In this document: positions 41,706 to 49,269 of the stretch, one piece after another
Numbering within the stretch: the first letter of the stretch is position 1
Layout of the letters: each line of letters begins with the position of its first letter
NCBI GenBank assembly: GCA_945787895.1
Contig: CALZJQ010000006.1
Location: forward strand, 1-49,269
DNA: 49,269 nt
From: an uncultured Prevotella sp.
GTDB lineage: Bacteria; Bacteroidota; Bacteroidia; Bacteroidales; Bacteroidaceae
Reading direction: 5' to 3'
Position numbers and translations under genes: made by a program
The notes under the pieces: generated by a model
What the model saw: the letters and a program-made list of their open reading frames with translations, nothing else
Told to the model about the DNA's origin: nothing
Databases searched by the model: none

Positions 41706-43499
41706 ATGAAACTATATAGATTTTCCATTGCCCTCCTGCTGGGCATCGCCACTCTCACCTCGTGTGAAGACAAGCTGGATTTAGTCAATCCAAATCAGCA
41801 GACAACAGGTACCTACGGAAATACTGCCGACGACTTGGAGGAATGTATCGTAGGAACCTACAAACGCATCCGCATGGAAGGCTCCTACGCACGTGTAGGA
41901 TATACATACGACCTCACCCGTGGTGATGAGGTATGGAACTCCTCGCAGACATGGAACTACCTCCCGGTAGATGACTACATCACCCCTGTGACAAACGAGG
42001 AAACCATGTGGCCATGGCGCGAATGGTACTACGTGCTCAATGTCTGTAACTTCGTCATTACAAAGGTGGAGCAGAATGACATGACCATGACTGACAAGGT
42101 GAAAGCCATCAAGGGACAGGCTCTTTTCTTCCGTGCCCTGTCATACTACAATCTTGTAGGCTATTACCAGAACCCGCCACTCATCACCGACTATTCCACA
42201 TACTCCACGCTTGACGGACTCTACTGCACGAACAATACTCAGGATGAAGTCCTCGACCAGATAGAGGCTGACCTCAAGGAAGCCATGGAATTGCTGCCCT
42301 CACGCGACAAGGGTGGAGAATGGGCAAAGGGACGTGCTACCTGCGGTGCGGCTGCCGGATACTATGCCCGCGTGCTGATGTTCCGCCACAAATTCCCCGA
42401 GGCTCTCGCCGTACTCAAGGATATCCTCAACAAGGACGATAACGGAGCTGAGAAATATGGCAAGTACGCCCTCGTGAAGAACTATGGTGACAACTTCCGT
42501 GAAGGTTCCGCTTACGAGAACAACGAAGAGTCCCTGTTTGAAGTACAGTTCATGGACCATGGCACACAGGGCACAGACGACGAATGGACGCCGGTAAACA
42601 CCTCCATCAATGCCACACAGGGTCATGCCATAGAGAGCAACTTCTGCCCGGGAAGTTTCGGAGGCTGGGCAGACCTCTCCGCTACTCCTTGGCTCTATGA
42701 CCTGTTCAAGGCAGAGCGCACAAAGGAGGGAAAACTCGACCCACGTCTCTATTGGACTCTCGGCACATACGAAACGGACTGGGAAGGCTTTGAGTTCGGA
42801 AACGTAGCCTACGGCACAAAGGTGAAGGATGAGCAGAACCTCTGCACGAATAACAACTTCGGAGGTATTCCCATTGCCAAGTACACGAATATGCGTACCG
42901 GCATCTACGAAAGCGTTGTCGTAGGTCTGCGCTGCGGTATCAACCTGCGTATGCTACGCTATGCTGACATCCTGCTCCTTGCAGCAGAATGCGAGAACGA
43001 GGTCAACGGACCTACACAGCAGGCCATCGACTGGATTAACCGAGTGCGTTCACGCGCCAATCTTGCAGACCTTTCACGTAACGACTTCAATACCGCCGAC
43101 AAACTCTTTGAGCAGATTGCCAACGTAGAGCGTCCAAAGGAATTGGGATGCGAGTTCGGCAGAGGTTTCGACCTAATCCGCTGGGGTTTCTTCTACGATG
43201 CAGGACGCCTGCAGCAGATGAAAGAGCATAACCTTTCACGCCTGCACAATTACACAAGCGAAGACAATACCATCTCCATCAAGGCAAGCGTGGATTACTC
43301 TATGATAGGAAGTGATTCTGAACTCAAGTCCGGATTTGACACATATCTCCCCGGACACGAGTATCTGCCTATCTCACAAGGCACGATGAATGTCAATCCC
43401 AAGCTCATAGGCAACTCTGCAAACGACAACATCGACAACTCCTCCTATTTCTTCGGAAAGGGATGGACGGTGCGACCTGTGACAAGCCTCGAGAAGTAA
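41706..43499 (+). CDS. SusD/RagB-family surface glycan-binding lipoprotein
   Basis: Lid and binding protein for the adjacent SusC channel, 597 residues. Lipoprotein signal with lipidated C20 (TLTSC) followed by EDKLDL, acidic as expected for surface export. The N-terminal helical repeat region carries KAIKGQALFFRALSYYNLVGYY (in parts: QALFFRALSYYNLV), the TPR-like helix conserved in SusD proteins, and the C-terminal part has RYADILLLAAECENEVNG with INRVRSRANL, also a family hallmark. Length is within the usual 500-600. Cotranscribed with susC and the next lipoprotein gene (22-base gap). Confidence 0.97.
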   Translation: MKLYRFSIALLLGIATLTSCEDKLDLVNPNQQTTGTYGNTADDLEECIVGTYKRIRMEGSYARVGYTYDLTRGDEVWNSSQTWNYLPVDDYITPVTNEETMWPWREWYYVLNVCNFVITKVEQNDMTMTDKVKAIKGQALFFRALSYYNLVGYYQNPPLITDYSTYSTLDGLYCTNNTQDEVLDQIEADLKEAMELLPSRDKGGEWAKGRATCGAAAGYYARVLMFRHKFPEALAVLKDILNKDDNGAEKYGKYALVKNYGDNFREGSAYENNEESLFEVQFMDHGTQGTDDEWTPVNTSINATQGHAIESNFCPGSFGGWADLSATPWLYDLFKAERTKEGKLDPRLYWTLGTYETDWEGFEFGNVAYGTKVKDEQNLCTNNNFGGIPIAKYTNMRTGIYESVVVGLRCGINLRMLRYADILLLAAECENEVNGPTQQAIDWINRVRSRANLADLSRNDFNTADKLFEQIANVERPKELGCEFGRGFDLIRWGFFYDAGRLQQMKEHNLSRLHNYTSEDNTISIKASVDYSMIGSDSELKSGFDTYLPGHEYLPISQGTMNVNPKLIGNSANDNIDNSSYFFGKGWTVRPVTSLEK

Positions 43500-43521
43500 T
43501 TAATTTCTAAAATTTAATACA

Positions 43522-45480
43522 ATGAATTATCTACATAAAATAGCATCAGCCCTATGCCTTTTTGCAACAGGCATGCTCACCCTGACATCATGCGAAGGCG
43601 GAGAAATCTTCGGCATAGACTCTCCCGACTGGCTTTCCGAAAAGATTGACTCCATAGCGGCTACTAAGGGAGAAGGAAGCATACCGGGAGAAGAGGATAT
43701 TTACACTGTCGGAAATACAGACTTCTCTACCGGATGGTGGCAGACGTTCTCAAAGTATTATGTCATCCCGGACGGTGAAGTGTGGTACGGAATGTTCAAC
43801 CTGAACATCAATCCTGATGCCTCCAATACCTATAAGAACTTCGCTCTCATCCTCTGCAATGACGCTGACAGAGGTAGCGCCAGCTATAAAGAATATGGCG
43901 CAATACGCTATGACCACCAGCCAAGCGGCAACTCCGAATGGGGAGACTATATCGACCGCGACTGCGTGACGAGTACACTGACGTTCAGCACGGATACCGA
44001 CCCTGGAATAACAAACCTTGGAGGTACTGTAGTTCTCACCATCGACCGTTCCGACCCCAATGCGTTCACCGTGACAATGACCAATGGTACCGTCACCAAG
44101 ACCTACAAGCAGAAGACGCCTATCGTGAACCTCAACGATGATTCCGCCAACACCAATATACGCGCTTTCCTCGTACCGGAGGGTTCATACATCAACTTCC
44201 TGCAGTCAAACATTGAACCTATCGGTGGCTATACCTCCGCAGAGGACAAGCAGCCAGAGTCAATGATACTGTCGTCTGTGCCGAAGAAAGTGCTTGCAGG
44301 CACAACGCTTCAGGAGGCCATGGCTAACGTTACCGCTACAGTAACGTTTGAGACAGGTGTCACAAAGGTCGTTCCTGTCTCAGAACTTTCAATAATGGCT
44401 GTGCCTGACATGAACAGCACAGGCACGAAGACTCTCGTTGCCATCTACAACAAGACCTTCAAGAACGAAAACTGCGACACCCCCGTTTCTGTGACAGCAG
44501 AGTTTGAAGTGGTAGATAAGATGTACAATTCCTTAGGCGCAACAGACAACTCCACACCATTCTTCGGAGTAACGTCCGATATTGTCAAGGTTAATCCAAA
44601 TGAGACACACATAGTGAAGTTCACCAACTATACCGACGGTGTCGCCAACTGGGATAACTACCTCGTTGTCATGGTTGATGGAACCAATACCACCGAATAT
44701 GGCGTAGTACGTGCCGACTGCTACGGATGGGGAACAGCATGGAACACGGTATCAACTACAGGTGCTCCCGATGACTGGGGACAGTGGCTTGCCGATATGG
44801 ACGGAGCAAAGGTTACGCTCTACGTGACCAACAACGGCGACGGCACAGCTGAGATAAAGGCAGACATCGTAGCTATCAACGGCAATACCTACTGCATCAC
44901 TTACAGCAACCTCGGAGGCATCAATCCCGATGACTTCTACTTCAAGCTGTCACTGGAAAAGGCACACCTCGAGTTTGACACGACTGTCGGCAGTGAAGAC
45001 AACACCACCGCATTCTTCGGTGCTGCATCCGAACTGTTCACCGTGCCTGCAGGCAAGACTGTTTCCACCCAGTTCACCAACTATACCGACGGTGCTGCCA
45101 ACTGGAACAACTTCATCATAGCCCTCGTAAATAATGCCAACATATCGGAATATGCCGTAGTACGTGCCGACAACTACGGATGGGGCACAGGATATGACGC
45201 ATGTACACATTCCTGCTCTCAGACCAACTGGGAGGAGTGGGCAGCTGCCATGGACGGAGCCAAGGTCAATGTCTCTGTCACCAACGTCGGCGACGGCACT
45301 GCCAACATCAAGGCAGTAATCCTCGGCAACAATGGAGTGACCTACACCCAGACCTACGACGGCATCAACACCATCAATCCTGATGACCTTTCATTCAAAC
45401 TGACGCTTGAAAAGGCTCATCTTGTCTTCGACCTCCCATTTACGGTAAATACCACCGCATCTGCCAAGGCACGAAGATGA
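43522..45480 (+). CDS. Multi-domain surface lipoprotein, putative glycan-binding protein (SusE/F position)
   Basis: Third PUL gene, 652 residues, in the place of SusE/SusF or SGBP proteins. Lipidated C24 (TLTSC) and acidic following residues. Domains in order: a divergent copy of a beta-rich module (about 61-228, DFSTGWWQTFSKYYVIPDGE), an Ig-like module (about 245-332, MILSSVPKKVLAGTTLQEA), then two closely similar modules (about 338-486 and 491-636) sharing FTNYTDG, ANW(D/N)N, EY(G/A)VVRAD and YGWGT, MDGAKV and KAHL. The same module appears at about 682-838 of the GH43 protein. Conserved tryptophans and tyrosines suggest carbohydrate binding, but this is inference; I do not recognise the module as a named CBM family. 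Confidence 0.88.
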   Translation: MNYLHKIASALCLFATGMLTLTSCEGGEIFGIDSPDWLSEKIDSIAATKGEGSIPGEEDIYTVGNTDFSTGWWQTFSKYYVIPDGEVWYGMFNLNINPDASNTYKNFALILCNDADRGSASYKEYGAIRYDHQPSGNSEWGDYIDRDCVTSTLTFSTDTDPGITNLGGTVVLTIDRSDPNAFTVTMTNGTVTKTYKQKTPIVNLNDDSANTNIRAFLVPEGSYINFLQSNIEPIGGYTSAEDKQPESMILSSVPKKVLAGTTLQEAMANVTATVTFETGVTKVVPVSELSIMAVPDMNSTGTKTLVAIYNKTFKNENCDTPVSVTAEFEVVDKMYNSLGATDNSTPFFGVTSDIVKVNPNETHIVKFTNYTDGVANWDNYLVVMVDGTNTTEYGVVRADCYGWGTAWNTVSTTGAPDDWGQWLADMDGAKVTLYVTNNGDGTAEIKADIVAINGNTYCITYSNLGGINPDDFYFKLSLEKAHLEFDTTVGSEDNTTAFFGAASELFTVPAGKTVSTQFTNYTDGAANWNNFIIALVNNANISEYAVVRADNYGWGTGYDACTHSCSQTNWEEWAAAMDGAKVNVSVTNVGDGTANIKAVILGNNGVTYTQTYDGINTINPDDLSFKLTLEKAHLVFDLPFTVNTTASAKARR

Positions 45481-45495
45481 CAAGATTGTAAAAAA

Positions 45496-45536
45496 AAGTA
45501 CTTGGTTGCAGGCTTATAACCTACAACCAAGTACTT
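45496..45536 (+). promoter_or_regulatory. Intercistronic hairpin before the GH43 gene
   Basis: AAGTACTTGGTTG (45496-45508) pairs perfectly with 45524-45536; AGG/CCT can extend the stem inward. A run of A lies before it, and no T-run after it, so in the + direction it is not a classical terminator. It may set the relative level of GH43 transcript or protect the upstream message from decay. Confidence 0.65.
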
Positions 45537-45577
45537 ACCTACAAGCTATATACCATAACCGACAACCATAACGATAT

Positions 45578-48241
45578 ATGAAACAGACACTATTTCTTCT
45601 CACTTTCCTCGGATTGGGATACCAGACGACTAACGCACAGACTCCTCTGACCGATGCAGATCTTAATGGGGCATACACGCTGAAAAGCATCACGCGGCAA
45701 GGAAACCTTTGCCACGACCCCTCCATCGTAATGGACAATATCACCAATCCCTCAAGTCCAGTATTTTATATTTATGGTTCACATCTGGGACATGGTAAGA
45801 CAACGGCAGAGAAAAACTATCAACAGTGGACTACATGGGGAGCATACGAAGATAACTCCACCGCCACCAATTCTCTCTTTTGCAATACCAGTGGCAATAG
45901 GATAAACTATGCCAATGCCTATAATACCCATGCCATCACAAAGGTAAAGAACTATAAAGGCGAAGAGGTAACTTTCGGTCAGTTCAATGCACACAGCTGG
46001 CAAAGGTCCGGGGCTACGATACGTGGAAACCAGTGGGCTGCGGACATCATCTACAACAAGACGATGAAGAAATGGTGCATGTATATGAGCATCAACAGCA
46101 ATGACTGGTGCTCATCTATCGTATGCCTTACGTCCGACAGCCCGGAAGGACCATGGAAATATCAAGGTCCGGTAGTATTCTCGGGCTTCGCAGGGAAATG
46201 GGATCATGTAGGCTTTACCAAGACTGACGATTGGAAGAAGACTGACCTCGCAATAGCTACAGGCTATACCTCGCTCCCCGCCAAGTACGCTCCAAGCGAC
46301 AACTACGGCAACACGTGGCCCAACTGCATTGACCCCTGCGTCTTCTACGATGCTGACGACAACCTGTGGATGTCATACGGCTCATGGAGCGGCGGTATCT
46401 TCATGCTTCGTCTCAATAAGGAGAACGGGTTGCGTGACTATACTTACAAGTTCCCAAATACGGGTTCGGGCAAAGCTGCAACATCCGACGAATATTTCGG
46501 AAAGAAAATCGCAGGCGGTTACTATGTCTCTGGCGAAGCAAGTTATATAGAGAAAATAGGCAAATACTATTACCTTTTCATGAGTTATGGCGGACTGGTG
46601 ACGACTGGTGGCTATCAGATGCGTGTCTTTCGTTCGGAGAAGCCTGACGGACCATACAAAGACCCATACGGCACTTCTGCCATATACACCTCCTACGTGA
46701 TGAACTACAGTGCTTCCGCCCGTGATGCCCGTGGTATGCTCCTCATGGGAGGATACAAATGGAATCTCATGCCATACGCAGAAATAGCGCAAGGACACAA
46801 CTCTGCCTTCACCGACCACAAGGGACGCTCGTTCGTTGTCTATCACACACGCTCCACAGTAGGGCACGAAGGACACGAGGTAAGAGTACACCAACTCTTC
46901 CTCAACCAGGACGGATGGATTATGGCAGCACCCTACGAGTTCTCCGGAGAGACGATAACAAACGATGAAATAGCCACCAAAGCCTCCATACCGGACAGCG
47001 AAATCCCAGGTTACTACCAGTTCATGCGCCATGAGTACAACCAGAATACCGAGGCAAAGGCGTACGAGACACCAGTAGATATTGAGCTTACAGCCGACGG
47101 AAGGATTCAGGGAGGAGCTACAGGTACATGGTCACGCACTGCAGGGACTGACTTCATCTCCCTCAATATCAGCAACGTCACCTATAAGGGAGTGCTCGTT
47201 CGTCAGACTATAGACTACTCCGACATACCTGCCCTGTGTATCTCTGCCTGCTCATCATCAAGCGGTAGTCTGACAATAGGACAGAAGACTTTCACCTATC
47301 AGCAGAATATATGGTGCTCTAAAGCTGATTACAAGGCTGCGATAAAATACACTCTCAGCAAGACCTCCGCACCATTCTCCAACGGACAATCTATAACCAC
47401 CGCCCCAAAACTTCCGACAACGGGATATTTCAGTGCCAAGGTGACATGGAAATCAAGCGACGAAAGCATCATGGCATCTGACGGTACGATAAAGGGAAAA
47501 GGAGATGTCACCATGACTATGCAGATAGAAAAGGACGGTTATGCCTACTCCAAGGCATATAATCTCAAGGTGGATGCAGACGCTCCCGTCACCCCTATTG
47601 TGACAACTTATTACCCTGAGTGTGGAGCAAAAGACTTCTCCAATGGCTTTTGGACTGAGTTCTCCGATTATTACACTGTAGAAAAGGGTAATTCTGCCCG
47701 CTTTCGCTTCGTGAACCACAACTCCGGAACTGGTAATAATTGGGACAACTGGCTCATCGTAGCCGCAAATGCTCAGCGCAATGAAACGGGTTACGCTGAG
47801 TATTTCGTGCTGCGTAACGACAACTACGCATGGGATTCAAAGGGTAACAGCATTGACAACACGATGACATATCCATTTGCCATGAGCAGCAGCTTCAATT
47901 GGCAGACCTTCGTTTCCGACATGAACGGCTCTACAGTCGATATGACAGTAAAATATACTACTGACGGCAACATCGAAATCAACTCTACCATCAGGACGAC
48001 AGCCAACAAGACGTACCCCTATTCCTTTGTGTACAAACCAGCTTCCACAGCCTCATCCATAGTACTTTTCTTCACTACGGAGCATTCATACATCTCAACA
48101 GACGGAACAGGCATATCATCCCCCAACGTATCCACGGATCTTCCTGTACGTATCTACAATCTCAACGGGCAGGCTGTGGACTCTCATTACCAAGGCATCA
48201 CTATCAGGAACGGAAAGAAATACCTTCAGAAAGGTCGATGA
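45578..48241 (+). CDS. Secreted GH43 glycoside hydrolase (endo-arabinanase-like) with accessory modules
   Basis: Exported enzyme, 887 residues. Signal peptide about 1-20. Five-bladed propeller about 40-450 with the GH43 acids: base D47 in CHDPSIV, D252 in CIDPCVF, acid E320 in VSGEASYIEK; GHNSAF with H407 matches the calcium-binding histidine of arabinanases, pointing to endo-1,5-arabinanase. Then a beta domain (about 455-590), an Ig-like stretch (about 590-668), the module shared with the lipoprotein encoded upstream (about 682-838, NWDNWLIV and AEYFVLRNDNYAW), and a C-terminal tail RIYNLNGQAV...GKKYLQ like that of the GH30 enzyme. Last gene of the susC operon; arabinan as substrate is inference. 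Confidence 0.92.
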   Translation: MKQTLFLLTFLGLGYQTTNAQTPLTDADLNGAYTLKSITRQGNLCHDPSIVMDNITNPSSPVFYIYGSHLGHGKTTAEKNYQQWTTWGAYEDNSTATNSLFCNTSGNRINYANAYNTHAITKVKNYKGEEVTFGQFNAHSWQRSGATIRGNQWAADIIYNKTMKKWCMYMSINSNDWCSSIVCLTSDSPEGPWKYQGPVVFSGFAGKWDHVGFTKTDDWKKTDLAIATGYTSLPAKYAPSDNYGNTWPNCIDPCVFYDADDNLWMSYGSWSGGIFMLRLNKENGLRDYTYKFPNTGSGKAATSDEYFGKKIAGGYYVSGEASYIEKIGKYYYLFMSYGGLVTTGGYQMRVFRSEKPDGPYKDPYGTSAIYTSYVMNYSASARDARGMLLMGGYKWNLMPYAEIAQGHNSAFTDHKGRSFVVYHTRSTVGHEGHEVRVHQLFLNQDGWIMAAPYEFSGETITNDEIATKASIPDSEIPGYYQFMRHEYNQNTEAKAYETPVDIELTADGRIQGGATGTWSRTAGTDFISLNISNVTYKGVLVRQTIDYSDIPALCISACSSSSGSLTIGQKTFTYQQNIWCSKADYKAAIKYTLSKTSAPFSNGQSITTAPKLPTTGYFSAKVTWKSSDESIMASDGTIKGKGDVTMTMQIEKDGYAYSKAYNLKVDADAPVTPIVTTYYPECGAKDFSNGFWTEFSDYYTVEKGNSARFRFVNHNSGTGNNWDNWLIVAANAQRNETGYAEYFVLRNDNYAWDSKGNSIDNTMTYPFAMSSSFNWQTFVSDMNGSTVDMTVKYTTDGNIEINSTIRTTANKTYPYSFVYKPASTASSIVLFFTTEHSYISTDGTGISSPNVSTDLPVRIYNLNGQAVDSHYQGITIRNGKKYLQKGR

Positions 48242-48363
48242 TGGCTGGTGGCTATTGGCTATTAGCTGTTGGCTGTTAGCTGTTGGTTGTTAGTTTTTGT
48301 TGGGTTACCTTTTCCTCATGAGAAAGACTCCATAGGAAAGGCATTGTTAGCTAACAGCCAACT
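48241..48363. repeat. Intergenic tandem repeat, family D (GTTGGCTGTTAGCT)
   Basis: GGCTATTAGCTGTTGGCTGT (48258-48277) and neighbours are degenerate units of about 14 bases; a short complementary arm TTAGCTAACAGCCAACTG lies at 48347-48364. It directly follows the GH43 stop. Confidence 0.65.
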
Positions 48364-48431
48364 GTCTTGCACGGAAATAACTTGACAACTTTTTGGCAAA
48401 AAAAGTTGTCAAGTTATTTCCGTGCAAGACA
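48363..48431. repeat. 32-bp perfect inverted repeat
   Basis: The arm 48363-48394 (starting TGTCTTGCACGG) is exactly reverse-complementary to 48400-48431, with a 5-base loop. Five bases later comes ATTTTGTCCTAT (48436-48447), the same motif that borders the 180-bp elements. It lies between the convergent GH43 and pseudouridine synthase genes and may act as a terminator for both, although it is much longer than usual. Confidence 0.85.
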
Positions 48432-48531
48432 ATTCATTTTGTCCTATAGCAACAACAAAAAAATGCAACAACAACAACTAAGAACCAAACGACCGGACCG
48501 TTTATCAGCGAAGCATGATTGAGGCGTGGTA

Positions 48532-49194
48532 TCAGAAACTGTGCCAGATGTCAGTCTCGGGCAATGGGGCGTCAATGCTTATGACTTCTTTTGATACAGG
48601 ATGTATGAATTCTACATGACGTGAGAGCAGACTGATACTGCCGTCGGGATTGCTGCGCGGCGCACCATATTTCAGGTCGCCTTTTATCGGACAGCCTATC
48701 TTTGCCAATTGACAGCGTATCTGATGGTGCCTGCCCGTCAGCAGTTCTACCTCGACAAGGTGATAGTTCGTGGACGAGGATATGAGGCGATAATGCAGCA
48801 CGGCTTTCTTCGAGTGCTTCACTTCCTTGTCGTGGGCATAGGATTTGTTCTGCTTCTCATTGCGCACTATCCAGTGGGTCAGCGTGTCCTCTTCCTTTTC
48901 GGGGCGGTTCTTTACGATAGCCCAATACGTCTTGTGTACGTTTCCGAGTCGGAACATATCGTTGAGACGCGAGAGAGCCTTGCTTGTCTTTGCGAAGACG
49001 ACGAGTCCGCTGACAGGTCTGTCAAGGCGGTGGACTACTCCGAGAAAGACGTTCCCCGCCTTGTGGTATTTCTCCCTGAGGTATTCCTTTACGGTTTTTG
49101 ACAGGGGCACGTCGCCCGTCTTGTCGCCCTGCACTATCTCGCCGGTAGCTTTGCTGACTATGATGATATGATTGTCTTCGAATATTACCTGCAT
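48532..49194 (-). CDS. RluA-family RNA pseudouridine synthase
   Basis: Converts uridine to pseudouridine in rRNA or tRNA, cytoplasmic, 220 residues. The catalytic motif HRLDRPVSGL places the aspartate at D58, and later LLTGRHHQIRCQLA and GCPIKGDLKYG are RluA-family motifs. No S4 domain is present at the N-terminus, so it resembles the short single-domain members such as RluA, TruC or YjbO-like proteins. Target site cannot be told. The start at ATG 49194 is followed immediately by MQVIFEDNHIIIVSK. Upstream of it is another family-A repeat. Confidence 0.93.
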   Translation of the reverse strand: MQVIFEDNHIIIVSKATGEIVQGDKTGDVPLSKTVKEYLREKYHKAGNVFLGVVHRLDRPVSGLVVFAKTSKALSRLNDMFRLGNVHKTYWAIVKNRPEKEEDTLTHWIVRNEKQNKSYAHDKEVKHSKKAVLHYRLISSSTNYHLVEVELLTGRHHQIRCQLAKIGCPIKGDLKYGAPRSNPDGSISLLSRHVEFIHPVSKEVISIDAPLPETDIWHSF

Positions 49195-49202
49195 TGTCTC
49201 GT

Positions 49203-49269
49203 TGTTTTGTTTTCGTTTTGTTGTTTAGTTGTTTTGTTGTTTAGTTGTTTTGTTGTTTAGTTGTTTTGT
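49203..49269 (+). repeat. Family-A tandem repeat, cut by the window end
   Basis: At least three units of GTTGTTTAGTTGTTTT follow one another, more regular than the other family-A copies. Only one arm is visible; a complementary arm would be expected beyond 49269. Confidence 0.7.

Noticed and set aside
49203-49269. Family-A tandem repeats as a CRISPR array or phase-variable coding repeat.
   Set aside because: Repeats are contiguous without spacers and lie between genes, not in a coding frame or next to an invertible promoter.

Overview
The window looks like chromosomal DNA of a Prevotella-type Bacteroidales bacterium. The grounds are SusC/SusD pairs with Bacteroidota-style lipoproteins, promoters of the Bacteroidota form (TTTG, 19-20 nt, TAnnTTTG), absence of strong Shine-Dalgarno sequences, and secreted glycosidases ending in a short Y-N-L-N-G-Q...G-K-K tail. 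I see no rRNA, tRNA, CRISPR array, intact insertion sequence or prophage. Species cannot be named from the sequence.

Layout. 1-3364 (+): 3' part of a sodium:amino-acid symporter, a flavodiiron protein and a secreted SGNH esterase, closed by an intrinsic terminator. 3548-11733 (+): a strong promoter, then a membrane-anchored coiled-coil protein, TolC, HlyD and two ABC-2 permeases (a tripartite exporter without an ATPase gene), a lone STAS protein and a MATE transporter. 12310-16935 (-): a probable surface lipoprotein, an outer-membrane barrel protein and a secreted GH30 xylanase-like enzyme. 17149-18791 (-): an unknown helical protein and a BASS-family transporter. 19011-30630 (-): a tightly packed run that may be one long transcript (serine acetyltransferase, THUMP-type RNA methyltransferase, DPP-IV-like peptidase, purD, a multi-pass membrane protein, YqaA/VTT protein, giant DUF2723 membrane protein, polysaccharide deacetylase). 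31548-35831 (+): nucleotidyltransferase, ATP-grasp protein and DUF5686 outer-membrane protein. 36026-48241: a polysaccharide utilization locus, with GH51 divergent from susC-susD-lipoprotein-GH43; the enzymes point to arabinan or arabinose-decorated glycan. 48532-49194 (-): an RluA-type pseudouridine synthase.

The most unusual content is between the genes. Many intergenic gaps hold long imperfect hairpins built from degenerate short tandem repeats, in at least four sequence families with the same architecture. Three of these units share end sequences while carrying different inner repeats. A second element is present as two copies of exactly 180 bp in opposite orientation, each bounded by the same TTTTGTCCTAT-type direct repeat and containing a 15-bp stem with a compensatory base-pair change. 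Two further long perfect inverted repeats (23 and 32 bp), a shared 27-bp dispersed repeat and a shared TTCGACC(A/T)GGTCGAA palindrome complete the set.

At protein level the best lead is a beta-rich domain of about 150 residues occurring two or three times in the third PUL protein and once near the C-terminus of the GH43 enzyme. It is a candidate carbohydrate-binding module used by both the surface binding protein and the enzyme. All assignments rest on reading the sequence; no database search was run.
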